In this document: piece after piece, positions 46,731 to 56,440 of the stretch | Position numbering within the stretch: position 1 is the stretch's first letter | Layout of the letters: each line of letters starts with the position of its first letter | Source of the DNA: Blastobasis lacticolella | Lineage: Eukaryota > Arthropoda > Insecta > Lepidoptera > Blastobasidae | Assembly: GCA_905147135.1 (NCBI GenBank) | Contig: LR990044.1 | Span: 9,986,122-10,050,121, forward strand | Length of the DNA: 64,000 bases | Direction of reading: 5' to 3' | Notes under the pieces: model-generated | Databases searched by the model: none | What the model was told of the DNA's origin: nothing | The model's input: the letters and a program-made list of their open reading frames with translations, nothing else | Position numbers and translations under genes: made by a program

Positions 46731-47394
46731 GAAAATGCCGCTGCAGTCTTTTCTTCTTCATCAAGTACATTTTCCAAACCATATTTATTTTAGGTCTGGG
46801 TCGCCCCGTAGTCAGCCACAGCAACTGCATTGTTAGTCGCCAGGAGCAGTTCCTTCCTAGTGCAAATAAGAGGGCAAAAAAGACAAGAGAGCAGATACGC
46901 CATGCATTCGGATGGAGCTTCACAGTCGCATCTCTACTGTGCCTGATCGTTGAAACCCCATTTAGCCAGGGTTTCTTTGCAGCGGCCAACCCACGTCCGT
47001 AATTGGTTGAGCGACTTCCAAGTTCTACTGCAGGTTGTCTCCTGGTGACAGGGATTCGGTGGGTAAGATAGGTCAGGAGGCGCTGGGTATTTGGTGCGCC
47101 ATAGCTACTCTCTTACCTCTTTAGGAGGTTTGTTAGTAGAAACCAAAGACCTCAGAAAACTGGCTTATGAAGCGTGTGCGGGGACTTACATGGTCAAGCA
47201 ATGGGTGTCCCGCGTCTATCTGTCACCTCAAAAAATCGTAAAAGCAAATCCAAAGGCATGAAGTCGATTCCTTTATGATTAATTTAGATTACACAGGTAC
47301 CAGGTATGATAATTCATACTACCTACTTACGTACTTTTTAACGTATAATCTTTAATATATTTTATTTATTACTTAATATAATCAGAGTAGAATA
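46731..47394. other. No gene recognised
   Basis: A moderately GC-rich stretch (46,730-47,230), possibly additional retroelement sequence, but no motif was readable in either strand. Confidence 0.35.
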
Positions 47395-47577
47395 CAGTAG
47401 AATAGCACCAACCCCTTACACTCATGGGTGTTATACAAGGCGACTTATGTTTTCGAGGCAAAAGATCAAGAATCTCCGTAGTCTGGAAAACGCTTGCCAA
47501 GCGTGGAGATTAGGGCAATAACCTCCCCTTTTGTGGAAGAGGCCCTAAGTCCTGCAGTGGGCTGTGATGATGATAAT
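47395..47577 (+). repeat. Dispersed repeat S3, plus orientation
   Basis: Reverse-complement match to 6,205-6,462 and 51,905-52,185: GAATAGCACCAACCCCTTAC, CCTGCAGTGGGCTGTGATGA, ending in GATGATGAT. Confidence 0.65.
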
Positions 47578-47647
47578 CGCTTATTAATCATAAAATAACA
47601 ATGCAAATGGAATTTCAATAATATACCGATGTTGGCGGTAAATGTGT

Positions 47648-47653
47648 TTTATT
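47648..47653 (-). terminator. Polyadenylation signal of gene E
   Basis: AATAAA on the minus strand, about 45 bp past the gene E stop codon. It lies in the loop of a GGCGGTAAAT/ATTTACCGCC inverted repeat (47,635-47,661). Use is inferred. Confidence 0.5.
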
Positions 47654-47697
47654 TACCGCCCACTAATTACCTATTTATGAGAATAAATAAATTAATG

Positions 47698-49459
47698 TTA
47701 TGAATGCAATGGGCTGAACGTAGAAGTGCCATAAGTCCTAAACATTTTTCCTTGATCACCCGAATACACATCTACTACAGTAATATATTCGCCATAAAAG
47801 AACTTTTTCCCAATAGCGTTGTGCGTTAAGGCGTTGTAATCATGAATAGTAATGTTATATGTATCCTGAAAAAGGAAAATCTATTAAATTCATTTTGTTC
47901 TTCAAGATAGGGGTGAAAAAGTTTCTACGGGGTCGGCAACGCGTGAGTGATGCCCCTGGTATTGCAAACGTCCATCGGCTGCGGTGACTGCTTTCCCTCA
48001 GACAGGCCGTAAGCTAGTCGTCAAATTAATTTAGGGAGGAGCACAGGTCACGTGCTGCGTAAGCCCCAGGGATTCGTGGGAAAATGGTGCCAAAACCTGC
48101 AGGTATCAGGCCTGCCTTTCTGGAAGCGATGGATTGACCGAGCCAACGGTTTACGACGCGTCGTAAGGATGACGAAGATCGGGGAAAGTAGTGAAGAAAG
48201 AGCAGTAAAGCGGACCCTCGCAAAAGCCGAGATTGACTGTTCAGATGACGGTGTTATCTAGGATAGGTAATTGTAATTATACTCACTGGAGGTATTCTAC
48301 AGTCTTTTCTGACAGTCTTAATGAGGGACATAAATATAAGAGTCCACTCGTTCTGGCACATGTTTTTTACCTCAAAGCTGTAACTGAGCATGTATCTGTT
48401 CTTTTCTTCATTCAACTTGTAAAATCGCAGTTTTATCTGTAACATAAGATAGGAACCTATTAAGTTCCTACCTAGTTTATAAATCCAAACTTAATTCGAA
48501 TACACGTTATATGCTCTTGTGCGAGTTCACAACCAAGACATTAACGCCAAGATGACGAAAAAGCAGGATCTCCGTCGTTGAACAAGAAACGAGCGACGTA
48601 TTCTGTTTTGTTTTGCTTTCACTTGTCGATGTGTGGAGATCATCGCAAACGTGAAGGCTACGGCAACCCAAATACGACAGTGAACCTGTGACACGAACGA
48701 TGATGAACGAAGAAATATACTTACACCAAGTGTACCCATGTGCTTCTTTACCGTCACCACAAAAAACAACGAAATGGTTCCATTGGGTGAACGCTTCATT
48801 TCGTGCTGCAGTGTTACGTAATCCACAGCTTTAGGATAGTAGCTGGTGGCAAATCGTGACATTTCGGCGTAGTATTCACCCTGTATGTTAAACAGGCTTT
48901 TTATTAAACATAAACAACATTGGCTAAATTAAACATAGGGTCTAATAACCTAAACGATAGAAAATGTCGGATAATCCCCGACCAAGTTTATTTAAACTTA
49001 AATATTTTCTGAACTACAAAACCGATTTTAATAAAACAAAGCTAAGAGCCATCTTGATTAAACTAGCTTTCAAATAGACGAAACTGCATCCGAATCAATC
49101 CTTCCATTCGGGAGCTACGCCGCCACAGACAGATACACAAAGCTACAGATACACACGTCAAACTTGTAACACCTCTCTTTTTTGTCGGGGATTAAAAAGA
49201 TGGCTGCTCAGCCGGCGTGTCTAAGCAGCAATATTTAATGAGGTAAGAAACATATGTCACAAAAAATGATCGTTTTGCTAAAACTGTTCTTGAAAATGCT
49301 TTATATTGAAAGCGCGTTTACACTATTAAAATATGAACATACTAACAAAAACTGTTTTAAAAAACATTATTAACTAACATATATTTCTTTTTCTGAGTGT
49401 ACCGCTTTCAACCAACCACAAAGAGCCAAAATTGCGATGAAATGTTTTATGTCATGCAT
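47698..49459 (-). CDS. Gene E: secreted DUF1091-like protein, 4 exons
   Basis: Spliced minus-strand gene, 184 codons. Exons are 49,379-49,459, 48,725-48,880, 48,287-48,436 and 47,698-47,865, with donors GTTAGT, GTAAGT and GTGAGT, all phase 0. Exon 1 encodes a 27-residue signal peptide segment ending S-E-K-E-I-Y. Exon 2 starts G-E-Y-Y and has N-G-T and a terminal M-G-T-L-G. Exon 3 has K-N-M-C and K-D-C at the conserved positions and ends I-P-P. Exon 4 starts D-T-Y-N-I-T (sequon) and has F-F-Y-G-E-Y. Intron 3 contains an opposite-strand RTE fragment (48,061-48,262). The protein is diverged from B-D and about the same length. Family assignment is by shared exon structure and cysteines. Confidence 0.8.
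48061..48262 (+). mobile_element. RTE-type LINE 3' fragment in gene E intron 3
   Basis: The plus-strand frame reads W-K-R-W-I-D-R, R-R-V-V-R-M-T-K-I-G, K-R-T-L-A-K-A-E-I-D-C-S-D-D, a readable but diverged RTE C-terminal tail. Similar to the fragment at 1,224-1,393. It lies antisense to the host gene. Confidence 0.6.
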
Positions 49460-50682
49460 TTTATTCTGTGATAAATAAACTACTACGAAAACATAAATTG
49501 TGCCTCTAATGAAATCCAACAAGGTACATGAAAATAGGTTATTACGTTATTGTGTAAGTACATAATATAACAAAGGTTATATTTAATTGGTCAATTTTAT
49601 ATAGGTAGTTACCTAATTCATCCATAATCATACTGAAGCATTTATTTACCTAAATAAAGGGTGATTATACTAATTTAAACAGTTTTACCAAAGTAAACAA
49701 AGGGGTTATTGTACAAAATTTATATAAATTCTCGGAAGTACACCTCTCATGTCAACTGACAAGCGGAATGATAAAAAAGGGCTTATCAAGCCAACTGCCC
49801 GTGTGTAGAGAGATATTTTGGAAGGACGACATGCCAAAGTGGCGGGATCGAGAACGAAATGGGCGTGACTAGTCTATTTTTATCATGCCGCTATTCAGTC
49901 GGCATGAAACAACATCTACTAAATAAAATAATAAAACCTAATAAAAATAAAATAGGTGTTTCAGGTAAAAACTGACTGTGATTTATAAGGTGCGAGGCTT
50001 GATCCATGTCATAATTAGGCCGCCTATTGTTGTTTCTGCTGCTACAACCTCCTTTTAGATCACCAGGGATATCATGTCAGGTTGGAGCCAGCTTGGCTTA
50101 CATCTTTCGGTCCGGTGCTGTTCCTTGCGGACCTTTAAGCCTTATCTGTCAAATAAAAGCATCATTTAAGAAGGTACCTAAATATTTGAGATTAATGTTA
50201 TGCATCAGTTGAAAAACAATTAAATTTAATTAATCTCTTCAAAAAGCTGATTTATTAAGTTACATGTGTGAAGGTATGGGATACGTTGCAGGCGTTTTAA
50301 TCAACAGTGGATGTCCTGCGAGTGATATGATGATCAGGTCGATAGCTCTTTACCCATAAGACTGGGTATAAGAGTTGCTAAGGCAAATGTGTAGTAAAGG
50401 GCTCCAGCGTTAACTGCTTCCCATTAGGCAGGCGGGTAGCTTGTTTGCCGCGTTAGTGGTATAAAAACACAATCCACCATTTTTGTTTGGATATTCATAC
50501 ACTGACAGACTTATGACATCGTTACCACTTAATACGCGTCTGATGATTCTTTCGACACTAATATAAAATGACGTATCTGACGTCGTGCCTTTAGCTATTT
50601 GGCTAGACCCGCAGAGTTTCTATTTATTTTGTTTCTGGTTATTTCTATCCCCTCTCTTACCCTTACCCCTTGAAGACACACC
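49460..50682. other. Spacer upstream of gene E
   Basis: No exon or repeat with clear ends. The GC-richer 50,020-50,160 stretch gives a 61-codon frame without a recognisable domain. Confidence 0.4.
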
Positions 50683-50712
50683 CATGCAGTGCGCCGCGCG
50701 GCGCACTGCATG
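50683..50712. repeat. Perfect 30-bp GC-rich palindrome
   Basis: The half-site CATGCAGTGCGCCGC is followed immediately by its exact reverse complement. A related imperfect sequence (GCGGTGCGCCGCGCAGTGCA) occurs at about 53,217-53,240, suggesting shared element ends. Confidence 0.8.
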
Positions 50713-51104
50713 ATGGGGCAAAACCCGCAATCCAAGCCCGAAATGTCAGTTCTGTATGAATTTTGTCTACGTTTTTCAATTTGGCCCCATCGTGCAGCGT
50801 GCGGTGCGATGTCAGTACATGTCAACATGAAACGTTACATCTGACTGTTTCTTTTTACCAACAGTTCGAATCTTTCCTCTTTATGTGACACAGTTCACAC
50901 ACATATATCTGTCTACTTTTTTTTAGTACAGATACAACGCGTGTGAGTGAAATAGGAAACCGACCTTGTCAAAGAAAGTTTGACCGCTGATGCGTAAGCC
51001 CCTCCCCTTTTTCTGATTCTTTAACATTAACGAAGTTGTTTCGCTTTCGTGATCCTGTCGTCATTCTCTTCTCAGTTTATCCCGAATTATAAATAAGGCA
51101 TGTT

Positions 51105-51490
51105 TGGTTCTAGAACACTAGTTTCTAAAAAGAAATGCTGGTACTCGTAGAAATCTACATTTTGGATGGCACCTGTCAAACTTAAAACTGTAATAACTGT
51201 GAAACTATTGGTGCTAGAATACTAGTTCCTAAAGAGAAATGATAGTACTCGTCGAGATCTACATTCCGGATGATAGCTGTCAAACTTAATACTGTAATAA
51301 CTCTTAAACTATCGCTTCTAGAACACTAGTTTCTGAAGAGAAATTATAGTGCTCGTCGACATTTACATTTCGGTTGACAGCTGTCAAGTCTGTTCCAGAA
51401 CAGCAAATACTTTCATTTCGGGCACTATCATTTCTTTTTAGGATCTAGTATTCTAAGAGTAATGGTTTCCGAGTTATTTAAGTTTTATAC
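51105..51490. repeat. 104-bp tandem repeat with an inverted terminal copy
   Basis: Units start near 51,109, 51,213 and 51,317 (period 104 bp). They share CTAGAA-x-ACTAGTT, GTACTCGT, ATCTACATT and CTGTCAAACTTAA. The segment 51,428-51,480 is a reverse-complement copy of the unit start (CTAGTATTCTAAGAG), so the array can fold back. Non-coding. Confidence 0.75.
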
Positions 51491-51904
51491 ACTCTCTTTA
51501 TACTTACTACTGATGTTATACTTTGTAGTTATAATTTTGAATGAGCCACCGTGGTATACACTCAGTTTAAGTAAACATTCGAAAAGGACAGAAATAACTA
51601 CGTTTTAAAACATTTTGTCGCAATATTGTACCAAAATCATGTCTTCAACCCGTTGAGGACAAATTTAAGCAGTGCGGTATATCCCACAACAGAATCAACC
51701 AATGTGAATAAAAATTCCCAACATGACCGAATCAATCTTCTTAATTGAAATTTTTTGAAGTTTTTATGTTCTTATTTCCTCAAGATAATATATTGAATGT
51801 ATTATCATAGAGCCTGTAACCATCGGACAATCAATACGCTTTTAACAAAAAATCGGCAAAGTAGTTATTGAGCTAGAATTAACATCCATACAAACATTCA
51901 TATC

Positions 51905-52185
51905 CACATCATCATCACAACCCGTAACAGTCCACTGCAGGACTTCGGGCCTCTACCACGAAAGGGGAGGTTATTGCCATAATCTCCACGCTTGGCAGGC
52001 GGGTTGGAGATCGCAGTGTTTAAATATATCAATTGAAAATGCTGCTGCCCATTTTCCAGACTACGGAGACCTTAACGGAGACTCTTGATCTTTTGTCTCG
52101 AAAACATTAGTCGCCTTGTACGACACCCATGAGCGTAAGGGGTTGGTGCTATTCTACTCTGCCGGACACCACACGGCTTATCATA
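51905..52185 (-). repeat. Dispersed repeat S3
   Basis: Copy of the family at 6,205-6,462, with ACATCATCATCACAACCCGT, GTCCACTGCAGGACTTCGGG and TATTCTACTCTGCCGGACACC. Confidence 0.65.
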
Positions 52186-52615
52186 TCCACATACATACAT
52201 ACAAACCCCTTTCTCCCGCAAGAGTAGGTAGAGACGACATTGTTCCACTTGCTATGGTCCTGACAAATCTCTGTCGATTCTTCCACGTTTATCAACTTTA
52301 CATACATAGATTGTTAACTTCATTACCCTCCTTTAGCTCCATCGTAGTCGGGCAAAAAGTATCAGTTATAGTATAGTATTCGTGGAAGATCAATCGAGGT
52401 GGTCCAATTTCTTGACATATTTCTTTTGTTATACTCTTAGTTAAAAAAAGCAACATTTGCGTTTCATACATTTTTGAATCAAAAATTTAAGTGTCGGCCG
52501 AAACAAAATTATTAGTTTCCAATAGAGAAAACAGTTCTTAACATTGTTTACTGTGACGTCAAATCCGCACGTCCGACGGTCGATTGTTATTGGCTTTTAG
52601 AAAAGCGATACTTAG

Positions 52616-52870
52616 TAGAGCTCGTCTAATCTAAAATGACGCGCCCCACTATCGCATTAACGCACACAAGCAAGTTTAAAATATGGACGCAATACATATA
52701 CAAATGCCGTTGTAATTGGTCATTCAGTTGCCGGTGAAATTCAAACGTAGGAGCACGCGTCGTTCATTGGCTCCCACACAGATGAAGTGTCGTCATCATT
52801 ATTTGCACTCACACATCGAAATCCACTAACTAAGTAGTGGGCCGCGTCATTTTAGACTAGATGAGCTCTA
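52616..52870. repeat. MITE-like element, about 255 bp
   Basis: The left end TAGAGCTCGTCTAATCTAAA and the right end in reverse complement TAGAGCTCATCTAGTCTAAA extend together through ATGACGCG, giving about 28-bp terminal inverted repeats starting with TA. No frame inside. Confidence 0.75.
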
Positions 52871-53533
52871 CCTACTGTACGCCCGGTGGTACATAGTGGT
52901 GGTGGTGGGCGTACTGGTTTGGCACCATAGTAAGAATTAATAGAACCTGTCTGAACCTGTCTCTGAAAATTGCATAATATTTTTCTGGTCGGCACTTTCA
53001 GCGTTAGCGCACTGTGTGTGATCAGACAGTCGGAGACATATGGTCAATAATCATGCGAATCGTTTAAAATAACGCGCGTAAAAGCGTCGAAAAAGCTCTC
53101 GTGCAAACGTTGCCTAACTCACAATATTCCGTAAATCTCTCGTGCGAACGTTGCCTAACTTGAAAAACCAGAATAACACCACCGTTTTCTTTGTTGTCAC
53201 CGTGACGTGGCACCGTGCGGTGCGCCGCGCAGTGCACTGCACTGCATGAGTGGAGCCCGAGCCAGGGTGCTCACTGTTATACTCACTGTTATACTCTGAA
53301 CTCGGATTTGGAGAGGATCCCGACGCTGAAATATGGTCGCTTGCGTCTCCAGAGGACAGAACTACGCAAGAATCAATGTCGTTCGTTACTGAAATGGAGA
53401 CAGCACCCAATCATTGCGATTCTTGTCACTCATCGCTATGTTTTTAGACTAAAAACGAAATTATTGTTTTAAAAGCCTGTGCGTTTTTTATTTAGGTATC
53501 TAAATAAAATATGTTCCGTAAGAAAATAATTAT

Positions 53534-53539
53534 TTTATT
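53534..53539 (-). terminator. AATAAA overlapping gene F stop codon
   Basis: As in gene A, the minus-strand AATAAA contains the TAA stop codon (53,535-53,537). Use is inferred. Confidence 0.45.
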
Positions 53540-54752
53540 TTGGTATGACCAGATTAGTTACATTAATTTTACCTAGTTTACCTATGCCCCGTGCAAAAAT
53601 TTCCACAATACCACAATATTTGCCGTAAAAATATTTCGATCCGAAGAAACTGTGCATCAATCCATCATATTCGGGTATAGAGAAGTTGTAGGAGCCCTGA
53701 ATTTAGGAAGAATACATAATTAATACTCACTTATAACATATGGTCTAAAAATACCTAATGAAATAAATAATAATATTTAATGTTTCTATGCTATGTATTT
53801 GGATTTTCCTTTGAATATTCTTAACTTTCAACTTCTCATTTGCCTTACTGAATTCCGTATCAGCCGCTTGATTTGTAATTAGGAAACTTGCAGGGTCGTT
53901 TCTTGGCACAGGATATATTGAGTACTTACAAAGTAATGGCAGGAATTGTTAATTCCCAAGAAGGAATGAAGCAAGACAGAAATGTTTCATTCTATATAAA
54001 AGGGAGGCAAACGAGCAAGCTGGTAACCTGATGGTAAGAGATCACCGCCGCACAACAATAGAAAAAATGTACACGCGGACAAAATCACAGGTAAACATAA
54101 ACATACTTATACCTACTGGTAATACTTTGCAATCCTTCGTGAATTGAGGAATTAGCGATTTGAACAACTGGGACCACTGATTATCGCAAAAGTTTTTCAC
54201 GTCAATATTGTAACTTGAAAAGTATTGGTTAGCGATATCGCTCCATTTAAAAACGCGAACCTTCATCTAAAAATAAAAGTAAGTACATAATAAGAATTAA
54301 TAAATAAATAAGAAGACGTAGACGAATACTTAGGCGAGGTTAAATTTAAAGCAAGTGGTATAATTAATTACTCCAAATGGGCCCAGAGTCTTTTTAACTG
54401 ATGATAAAAACCCAAAAATAATAGTTCCACTTTGAGATTTTGGTAGATTCCACACTGTCATATAGTCTTTAGCTTTTGGAAGAGTAGTTATAGTCAAATT
54501 AACTATTTTCGTTTGGTAACTTCCCTGTAACAAAAATAAAACGTATGCAAATATAAAATGTTTAACTTCGGGAAATTAACTTAGGAGCAAGGTCTTCTAC
54601 TGGGGACCCTGATACTGTTTGAACAGTCTTTGGAGCCGATTGTTTTAGTATATGTTTGAAAGTATACTAACATATTCGTGTTCTAAGAATAATCCATTAA
54701 GAGGAGCTACAATAAAGGTAAATGTAACAGCAAAAATCCCAAAAAGAAACAT
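53535..54752 (-). CDS. Gene F: secreted DUF1091-like protein, 4 exons
   Basis: Spliced minus-strand gene, 181 codons, first and most compact of the array. Exons are 54,672-54,752, 54,372-54,524, 54,117-54,266 and 53,535-53,696, with donors GTTAGT, GTAATT and GTAGGT, all phase 0. Exon 1 is a strongly hydrophobic 27-residue signal peptide (M-F-L-F-G-I-F-A-V) ending L-E-H-E-Y. Exon 2 starts G-S-Y-Q, has N-L-T and ends L-G-P-F-G. Exon 3 has K-N-F-C and K-D-C at the conserved positions and ends V-L-P. Exon 4 starts G-S-Y-N-F-S and has Y-F-Y-G-K-Y. C-x-x-L-P-G-S-Y across the exon 3/4 junction resembles the C-P-x-x-x-G-x-Y signature of DUF1091 proteins. Two donors are weaker than consensus, so transcript support would help. 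Confidence 0.78.
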
Positions 54753-55861
54753 TTCGATAAACCACCAAAATATATATGACTATCTATTCATAACATTTCA
54801 ACTATTTCCTGTTTCAACAATTGGTAGGCATCACAATTGGCCGTCATTATTTTAATTAAACCTAAATTTAACATTAATCCCAATGAATAAAAACTATAAT
54901 ATTTGTAGGTATCACAATTATTTTTGTAGAAAATGTTTTTTTTGGAACTGAGCAACTATTGCCGGTCACTATGTAATCATATTTACCTTAAAATTTAGAA
55001 AATAAGGTGTTTATCTACGTATGCATCATCATGTAGGTTCTTGAATCTTTTACTTACTGCTCTAAAACTTTTTTTCTGCTTTGTTTATTAACTCAAGTTT
55101 ATCTTAAATAAGGTTTCGCAAAATAGCAGCACAGTTACTGAGCCCCAAAAGTTGTTTAAAGACCATATTTTATGACCAAAGGTCTCTTCCATTTTTGTAT
55201 ACTTTAGATGGGCCCCAAATTTCGGGATAACTTCCCCAAGTTAGGTAAAGAATTTTAATAGGAAAGGAATTGTTAAGAGAAGCCTGGGTCAAAGCGTTCC
55301 GGGAATTAACAATTTTCTCGTTATATATGTTGGGTTTAGTGCGTTTAAAGGATGCGGCTCATAGATAATGGGAGAAATTTTTGTCAGGTAACAAGAAAAA
55401 ATGCTAAGAATAATAATACGTTTATCAATATAGCTGATGTCACGCCAATCGTAGCACATTACTAAACTTATACATTGTATTTGAAGAATTTGAACATTCT
55501 GCATTTATACAAGGCTCAAAGTCTAAATTGGCTTCATAAAACTTAAGATACAGAATAAAACCATACCGTGAAAGATAAAAAGATGTGTCATGTTTTCAAT
55601 AAATACAGTGCCTCAAAGTTATCTGACCCGGTGGCTAAAGCTGCCAAAAATCAAAATTGTAAACCGTTCGAATCGAAGCGAGCGGTTAAAAAATGGAGCC
55701 CCTGATTTCGCGATTGCGCCATTGCAGCAACGGCGCGCCGCTCGTGGGATCTGGACGCACCCCTAAGAGAATATGGTTCGATGTCGTTCAAGTTCTATAA
55801 AAAATTGTTAATTGGATGTGAATACAAAAATGGTTTGAATGACTTAGTCACTATAAAATAT
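54753..55861. other. Upstream of gene F, nothing recognised
   Basis: AT-rich. A short segment near 55,610-55,650 (AAAGTTATCTGACCCGGTGG) relates to the inverted-repeat family at 12,690-12,800. No further family exon is visible here. Confidence 0.45.
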
Positions 55862-55960
55862 ATCATTATCAACCTAGCGATTATCCCGGCTTCTGCCAGG
55901 GTCCGCTTTCCAACTTGTTCTTCTCCACTTTCCCTGGTTTTTGCCATCCTCGCGCTCGTC
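55862..55960 (-). mobile_element. RTE-type LINE 3' end fragment
   Basis: The minus strand reads A-R-M-A-K-T-R-E-S-G-E-E-Q-V-G-K-R-T-L-A-E-A, the usual last codons of an RTE element, with a decayed ATGATA tail. About 100 bp. Confidence 0.55.
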
Positions 55961-56284
55961 ATAGCCACGATATATATTCGAGAATTAGTTTCGGTTTCGA
56001 GAATTAGTTTACAGTCTGTCCGCACGGGTTACAATATAAAGAAGAATGTAATGGTCTCTCTAACGTGACTGCTTTTGCATGAAGTACCTATCTGGAATTC
56101 GAATGTAAGAAACTTTAGGACTTTCTCCCTAGTTGGCTCTAAGTTTGAGATAACAGGCAACCCTGAGCCACGGACGTGGGTTTAAGTTTCTCGGTTCCCT
56201 TTGTTACTTGAATACTTAACCAATACGTCGATATTATACTGTGTAGGTATCAGTTCAGTTAACTTTAATATTTATTGAACACTA

Positions 56285-56440
56285 GTGGGTCCGGCGCGAC
56301 TTCGTTCGTGTACACCTTCTTTATCCTACCCCTTTTTTCTACTGTTGAAAAACCGCATTCAAATATGTTGCGTACCTTAAAAGATCACAGCATATATAGA
56401 TACAGACGGCGGACGGGGACTTTGTTTTATTTAATGTTAT
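56285..56440. repeat. Dispersed repeat S6
   Basis: Second copy of the 44,680-44,870 repeat: GGCGCGACTTCGTTCG, TTGCGTACCTTAAAAGATC and GACTTTGTTTTAT. Confidence 0.55.

Noticed and set aside
46645..46989. 114-codon minus-strand frame
   Set aside because: Adjoins a LINE 3' end but carries no readable ORF2 motif; probably a chance frame in a GC-richer repeat.
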